From an uncultured Clostridia bacterium (lineage in GTDB: Bacteria > Bacillota > Clostridia > Oscillospirales > Ruminococcaceae): a DNA stretch of 32,443 nucleotides. Positions within the stretch are counted from its first letter, which is position 1. Each line of letters starts with the position of its first letter. Location: positions 1-32,443 of the forward strand of contig CANPWR010000003.1 of NCBI GenBank assembly GCA_947584825.1. Direction: 5' to 3'. The notes beneath the pieces are model-generated. The model worked only from the letters and a program-made list of their open reading frames with translations, made no database searches and had not been told where the DNA came from. Both the position numbers and the translations under genes were made by a program. This document shows positions 27,847 to 32,443 of the stretch, in pieces.

Positions 27847-29667
27847 CTATTCAACAGTAACTGATTTAGCCAGGTTCCTAGGTTTATCAACATCATTTCC
27901 TTTAAGTACCGATGTATAATATGCAATAAGCTGCAGCGGTACTGCCGCAATCATTGGCATAAGCATATCATCAGTAGTAGGAAGTCCTATAACAAAATCA
28001 GCAGCATCTTCATCAATGCTCATAGACGAATGTGTTACAAGAATAACTTTTGCTCCCCTAGCCTTTACTTCTTTAACATTGCTTATAGTCTTATCAAAAA
28101 GCTCTCTCTGAGTGGCAACCGCAATTACAGGCATGCCATCGTTAATAAGTGAGATAGGACCGTGCTTGAGTTCTCCTGCCGCATACGCTTCAGAATGTAT
28201 ATAGGATATTTCCTTGAGCTTTAACGAACCCTCCATACTCAGTGCATAGTCAAGACCTCTGCCTATATAGAAAAGACTGTTAGTGCCAACAAGCTGAGAA
28301 GCGATATAGGATACTCCGTCTTTGTCTTTCAAAACATTCTCTATCTTATCAGGTATAGACTGAAGAACAGATACAAGACGTTTGCACTCGTCCTTTGTAA
28401 TAATACCATTAGCATACGCAAGCTCAAACGCAAGCAGATAAAATACAGAAATCTGCACCATATATGCCTTAGTAGACGCAACGGAAATTTCAGGTCCGGC
28501 ATGCGAATATACTACATAATCAGATTCTCTTGCAATTGAAGAACCCTTTACATTGACAATAGACATAGTTTTTGCACCTATTTTCCTTGCAAGCCTGAGA
28601 GATGCCAATGTATCCGCAGTTTCTCCAGATTGGGAAACCAAAATAACCAAATCCTTGTCAGTAAGAATAGGATCTCTGTATCTAAACTCAGAAGCCACGT
28701 CAACTGTTACGGGAATCCTAGCAAGCTTTTCAATAACATATTTGCCTACAGTACCGGCATACATAGCTGTTCCGCACGCAACAATAAATACACGATTAAA
28801 GCTGTTTAAAAGCTCCCTAGAAATACCCGACTCTGAAAAGTCAGGCATACCGTCAACTATTCTCGGAGAAATCGTCATTTTAACAGCATTTGGCTGCTCG
28901 TGGATCTCCTTTAGCATAAAATGTTCATATCCGCCCTTTTCAGCAGCCTCTAAATCCCAGTTAGCAGTTAAAAGTTCTTTTTGAATACTGGTTCCGTGAA
29001 TATCGTAAAACCTAATATCGTCTGCTTTCAAAACTGCTATTTCATTTTCTTCAAGCAAATAATAATCCTTTGTATACTTTATTATAGCAGGTACATCAGA
29101 AGCAATGAAACTCTCTCCCTCACCTTTTCCGACAATGAGCGGAGAATCCTTTCTTACCGCAAAAATCTCATCAGGAAAATCCTTAAAAAGGATTCCCAAT
29201 GCATAGGAGCCCTCAATTTCCGACACAGCTTTTGCTATAGTTTCTCTTGGATTTCCGTTATAATAGTAATCTAACAGCTTGGCAACAGTCTCCGTATCTG
29301 TCTGGCTGCAAAACTCATAGCCTTTGCTCTCTAAAAAATCCTTTATACTCTTGTAATTTTCTATAATACCATTATGAACTATAGTTATATTTGCATTTCC
29401 GTGTGGGTGAGAATTAATGTCCGACGGCTCACCGTGAGTAGCCCATCTTGTATGACCTATCCCGCAAGTTCCCTTGAGCCAGCCCTCTTTATCCATTTTT
29501 TCTTCTAGTCCAGAAAGACGTCCTTTACTCTTCTTTGTTACTATCTCACCATTTTGAACTACCGCTACTCCGGCAGAGTCATATCCTCTGTATTCAAGCT
29601 TTGACAATGAGTCTAGCAATATTTTTGTACAGTCTTTTTTTCCAACATAGCCTACTATTCCGCACAT
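27847..29667 (-). CDS. glmS: Glutamine--fructose-6-phosphate aminotransferase
   Basis: MCGIVGYVG, LEYRGYDSAG, GIGHTRWATHGEPS, two SIS domains, C-terminal KPRNLAKSVTVE. Confidence 0.99.
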   Translation of the reverse strand: MCGIVGYVGKKDCTKILLDSLSKLEYRGYDSAGVAVVQNGEIVTKKSKGRLSGLEEKMDKEGWLKGTCGIGHTRWATHGEPSDINSHPHGNANITIVHNGIIENYKSIKDFLESKGYEFCSQTDTETVAKLLDYYYNGNPRETIAKAVSEIEGSYALGILFKDFPDEIFAVRKDSPLIVGKGEGESFIASDVPAIIKYTKDYYLLEENEIAVLKADDIRFYDIHGTSIQKELLTANWDLEAAEKGGYEHFMLKEIHEQPNAVKMTISPRIVDGMPDFSESGISRELLNSFNRVFIVACGTAMYAGTVGKYVIEKLARIPVTVDVASEFRYRDPILTDKDLVILVSQSGETADTLASLRLARKIGAKTMSIVNVKGSSIARESDYVVYSHAGPEISVASTKAYMVQISVFYLLAFELAYANGIITKDECKRLVSVLQSIPDKIENVLKDKDGVSYIASQLVGTNSLFYIGRGLDYALSMEGSLKLKEISYIHSEAYAAGELKHGPISLINDGMPVIAVATQRELFDKTISNVKEVKARGAKVILVTHSSMSIDEDAADFVIGLPTTDDMLMPMIAAVPLQLIAYYTSVLKGNDVDKPRNLAKSVTVE

Positions 29668-29852
29668 ATAAATACGTCTCCAATCATAATCTGTTTATGC
29701 AATATTTCTATACGTATATTATTGCAAATATATTTTCTAATATAATACCACAATCTTATGTATAAATCAAGTAAAAGGACTTTATTTTAAATTAGTTTTG
29801 TGGTATACTTTATCTAAACATATGACTGTTACATGAAAGAAGATGAATTTTA

Positions 29853-30452
29853 ATGAGCATAAAAGAAGAATTTATGAATATATTTACAGAGAATATAAAG
29901 CGTGAAGGTGCAAAGGAACTTTTAGCCTACCTTACCGACGAAAAGAAATGTGATTTCTTCACTGCTCCTGCATCGACAAGATACCACGGAGCATATGAAG
30001 GCGGACTGGCAGAGCACAGCATAAATGTATACAAGTGCCTAAAGGATTACCTAAGCCGTGAAAAGATAAGAGAAGAATTCGGCTTATCATTCAGCGAAGA
30101 AACAATTGCAATAGTTGCACTGTTGCATGATGTGTGCAAAATAAACATTTACAAAACCAGTATGAGAAATGTTAAAGACGACAACGGACAGTGGACTAAA
30201 GTTCCTTATTATCAGTTTGATGATAAACTCCCCTACGGACACGGAGAGAAATCTGTCTATATGATAAGCGGATATATGCGACTTTCACGCGATGAAGCCT
30301 TTGCCATACGCTACCACATGGGATTTTCTGGAGAGGAAAACAAAACCACTGTCGGCAACGCACTTGATATGTTCCCTTTGGCATTGGCGCTTAATATTGC
30401 CGATATGGAGGCAACATTCTTAGTTGAGGGTAAAAACAAAACTACATATTAA
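29853..30452 (+). CDS. HD-domain phosphohydrolase-like protein
   Basis: RYHGAYEGGLAEHSINVYKCL, LLHDVCKI (HD motif), YHMGFSG. Confidence 0.85.
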   Translation: MSIKEEFMNIFTENIKREGAKELLAYLTDEKKCDFFTAPASTRYHGAYEGGLAEHSINVYKCLKDYLSREKIREEFGLSFSEETIAIVALLHDVCKINIYKTSMRNVKDDNGQWTKVPYYQFDDKLPYGHGEKSVYMISGYMRLSRDEAFAIRYHMGFSGEENKTTVGNALDMFPLALALNIADMEATFLVEGKNKTTY

Positions 30453-30503
30453 ATTTTGAGTCATAAACTCATTACTAACTACTAATAGTATAATCTATTA
30501 CAC

Positions 30504-30532
30504 AAAAAAGTCCCGAAAATCGGGACTTTTTT
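30504..30532. terminator. Bidirectional intrinsic terminator after the HD gene
   Basis: AAAAAAGTCCCGA aaa TCGGGACTTTTTT perfect 13-bp stem. Confidence 0.9.
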
Positions 30533-30648
30533 ATTAGACAATTTATTAAGTTTTGCTATCACAACTCTTTAAATTACTTGATCATCTTTGCGAAGTTTTT
30601 TTAGAAATTCCTATTTTACAGCACTTTAAGATGTCTAAAACATCTTTG

Positions 30649-30728
30649 TACGCAACTTTTACGCAACCTCATAAAGATATCCATAAAAGTATTGTCTTAA
30701 TTTTATACTCAACAATCTATTACGCAAT
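30649..30728. repeat. TACGCAAC short repeats (candidate integrase arm-type sites)
   Basis: TACGCAAC at 30649-30656 and 30660-30667 (11-bp phase); TACGCAAt at 30721-30728. Confidence 0.5.
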
Positions 30729-30739
30729 TATATTTGAAT

Positions 30740-31939
30740 CTAATCTAAAAAGTTACCTACTTTTGCAACTTCTTTTTGTTTTGTATCATCTAAAACATGT
30801 GTATATGAAATAGTTGTACTATAATTTGAGTGACCCATAATACTTTGTACAAAAAGTGGATCTAAGCCCTTTTCAAAGCAACGTGTTGCAAATGTGTGTC
30901 TAAACGCATGAGGATGGATGTGTTTTAACACTCTAGGTTCTCTGCCCTCCCTAGCAGCTAATTGTACTTCTTTTAAATTAATGTTTTTTACTACTTTTTC
31001 AATATCATGTACAATCACATATCTTGTCACAGGCGAACCCATTGTAGACGTAAATACTAAATTGCCAAGTTCAGGTTTTGCTCTCCATCTATTTCCTAAA
31101 TCTTCTTTAATTTTATCTTGTTTTTTCTTCCATGATTTTAATAATTGTTCAGTTTCACCAAAGAATGGTATTGTTCTATAAGAGTTAATAGTTTTTGGAG
31201 AGGTAAGTTCTTCAATTTTTTTACCGTCTAAATATGCAGTAGTCATAGAACGATTAATATTAATATTTTTATTCTCCCAATCAATATCTTCCCATTGTAA
31301 TCCAGAAAACTCACCTATTCTCATACCAGTTGATAAAAGAATTTTATATGCTTCATTGTAATAACTATTCTCAATTTCTTTTAAAAACACTTCTTGTTCC
31401 CACATAGAAAGTACCCTTCTTCGTTCTTTTGGCACAGTAGTATTTTTAACAGAAATATTAAAACAAGGATTACAACGAATAATATGATTTGCAATAGCAC
31501 TATCAAAACACATTTTAAGAATACCTAATGCTTCCTTTATCGTTCGGTCTGTATATTCTCTATCGATCAGTTCATTAGTAGCCTTTTGAATATTGATTTG
31601 AGAAATATCTTCCACTTCTTTGTCACCTAAAATACTGCAATAAGTATTACGACATCTACGGTCATAATTTTTTCTGCTTACATCACTTTTTAGTTGTGGT
31701 GCTTTACATTTTTGAAACCATTCGGTATACCACTCATTTAGAGTAACATGGGGTCTAATGTTTTTTTCGTCTCTTAAAACTTTTGATTTTTCTATTTCAA
31801 ATTTTTTCTTCAGCTTAGATAAATTCATATCATATAAATCTATCTTTACACCATTAATTACCGCTCTTGCTTCATACCTCCCATCTTTCCTTTGACAAAA
31901 TCCTTTTCCTAATTCTTTACCTTTTAAGCTTTTTCCCAT
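30740..31939 (-). CDS. int: Tyrosine-type site-specific integrase
   Basis: TGMRIGE (catalytic Arg), SPKTINSYRTIP, HPHAFRHTFATRCFEKG (HxxR), MGHSNYSTTISYTHV (His...Tyr); N-terminal arm-binding domain GFCQRKDGRYEARAVING. Confidence 0.96.
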   Translation of the reverse strand: MGKSLKGKELGKGFCQRKDGRYEARAVINGVKIDLYDMNLSKLKKKFEIEKSKVLRDEKNIRPHVTLNEWYTEWFQKCKAPQLKSDVSRKNYDRRCRNTYCSILGDKEVEDISQINIQKATNELIDREYTDRTIKEALGILKMCFDSAIANHIIRCNPCFNISVKNTTVPKERRRVLSMWEQEVFLKEIENSYYNEAYKILLSTGMRIGEFSGLQWEDIDWENKNININRSMTTAYLDGKKIEELTSPKTINSYRTIPFFGETEQLLKSWKKKQDKIKEDLGNRWRAKPELGNLVFTSTMGSPVTRYVIVHDIEKVVKNINLKEVQLAAREGREPRVLKHIHPHAFRHTFATRCFEKGLDPLFVQSIMGHSNYSTTISYTHVLDDTKQKEVAKVGNFLD

Positions 31940-32030
31940 AATTTATTTCTCCCTTCAAATAAATTACAGTATCAACTTACACATACATAATACTATATTT
32001 CTACTTAAAAATCAAGTTTCTGTCTTGTTA

Positions 32031-32219
32031 TTATATTTTTATTTGATACTTCGCACATTTGGTTAAATATTCATCAAATAACTTTTTATTAACATATAAT
32101 CGGTTACCTAAGCGAATAGTAAAACTACTAGTCGGTCTTTTAAGAATTTCCCTAATCTTCGTTTCTCCCCACCCAGTATACTCACAAACTTCTTTTACAC
32201 TCATAAGAACTTTTTCCAT
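32031..32219 (-). CDS. Excisionase-like DNA-binding protein (Tn916 Xis / winged-HTH type)
   Basis: MEKVLMSVKEVCEYTGWGETKIREILKRPTSSFTIRLGNRLYVNKKLFDEYL; start set at 32219 after GGAGAA RBS; adjacent to int. Confidence 0.8.
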   Translation of the reverse strand: MEKVLMSVKEVCEYTGWGETKIREILKRPTSSFTIRLGNRLYVNKKLFDEYLTKCAKYQIKI

Positions 32220-32443
32220 ATATATTCTCCTTTTATTTTTCTGCAAACAGGAAATGTGAACTTCCTGTTTATTCTGAAATTGTCATATGCACACTTTTTA
32301 ATAAGTTATAAATTTATAATCCTATAAATTCTTTATAAGTTTGTTCTGTTCTGCGGTCATTCTATTTTTTTTAAAAAATCTAGCATAAATTTTTATAATC
32401 ACTCCTTTGTATTTAACAAAATTTATCACTTCTTTTATTATAT

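Larger units (their letters stand above)
30540..32443. mobile_element. Left edge of an integrative element (ICE/prophage type), truncated by the window end
   Basis: Tyrosine integrase plus Xis-like gene beside a conserved housekeeping block; AT-rich flanks; TACGCAAC repeats. Exact boundary not determined. Confidence 0.65.

Noticed and set aside
28553-28984. 143-aa plus-strand ORF within glmS
   Set aside because: Antisense to a clear glmS CDS, no RBS or family motif; spurious.
29668-29852. glmS ribozyme/riboswitch upstream of glmS
   Set aside because: The intergenic region is AT-rich with no GCGCC-type ribozyme core or strong pseudoknot stems on the minus strand. It appears to hold only divergent promoters.
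30553-30813. 86-aa plus-strand ORF at the element edge
   Set aside because: Overlaps the int 3' end and candidate att region; no RBS or recognisable motif.
32300-32430. Tiny minus-strand peptides (MLDFLKKIE*, MTAEQNKLIKNL*) upstream of xis, after a GGAG-like site
   Set aside because: Too short and AT-rich, no recognisable family. They could be leader peptides or a decayed regulator, but there is not enough evidence to call them.
1-32443. CRISPR arrays, rRNA or tRNA genes, known defence systems, BGCs
   Set aside because: No regularly spaced repeats, cloverleaf or rRNA-like sequence, or signature proteins were seen while reading both strands; a tRNAscan/CRISPR tool run would be needed for full certainty.

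Overview
The window is mostly a compact, conserved Clostridia-type (Firmicutes; probably Ruminococcaceae/Oscillospiraceae, inferred from gene content only) housekeeping region. From left to right it contains mnmA and metA (+); clpX-clpP-tig (-); a metallophosphoesterase; a tiny Cys-rich DUF1540-like protein (+); thrC-yraN-rnhB-rbgA (-); a foreign-looking ankyrin-like gene; lepB and rplS with a structured leader; a SpoIVFB-like M50 protease; a 27-aa SpoVM-like ORF missing from the ORF track; thiN-rsgA-prkC-prpC-rlmN-rsmB-Zn peptidase-fmt-def-priA-rpoZ-gmk-remA-yicC (-); a HAD hydrolase; glmS; and an HD-domain protein (+). The last ~1.9 kb looks like the left edge of an integrative element, with a tyrosine integrase and an Xis-like protein. 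The items most worth a second look are a chain of six hairpins between two near-identical terminator stems (2298-2578), the spoVM and DUF1540 micro-ORFs, the ankyrin-like insertion in the lepB-rbgA operon, the rplS leader, and the integrase-adjacent TACGCAAC repeats. I found no CRISPR array, rRNA or tRNA, and no multi-gene system that I can defend as new. Any novel cargo of the integrative element would lie beyond the right edge.
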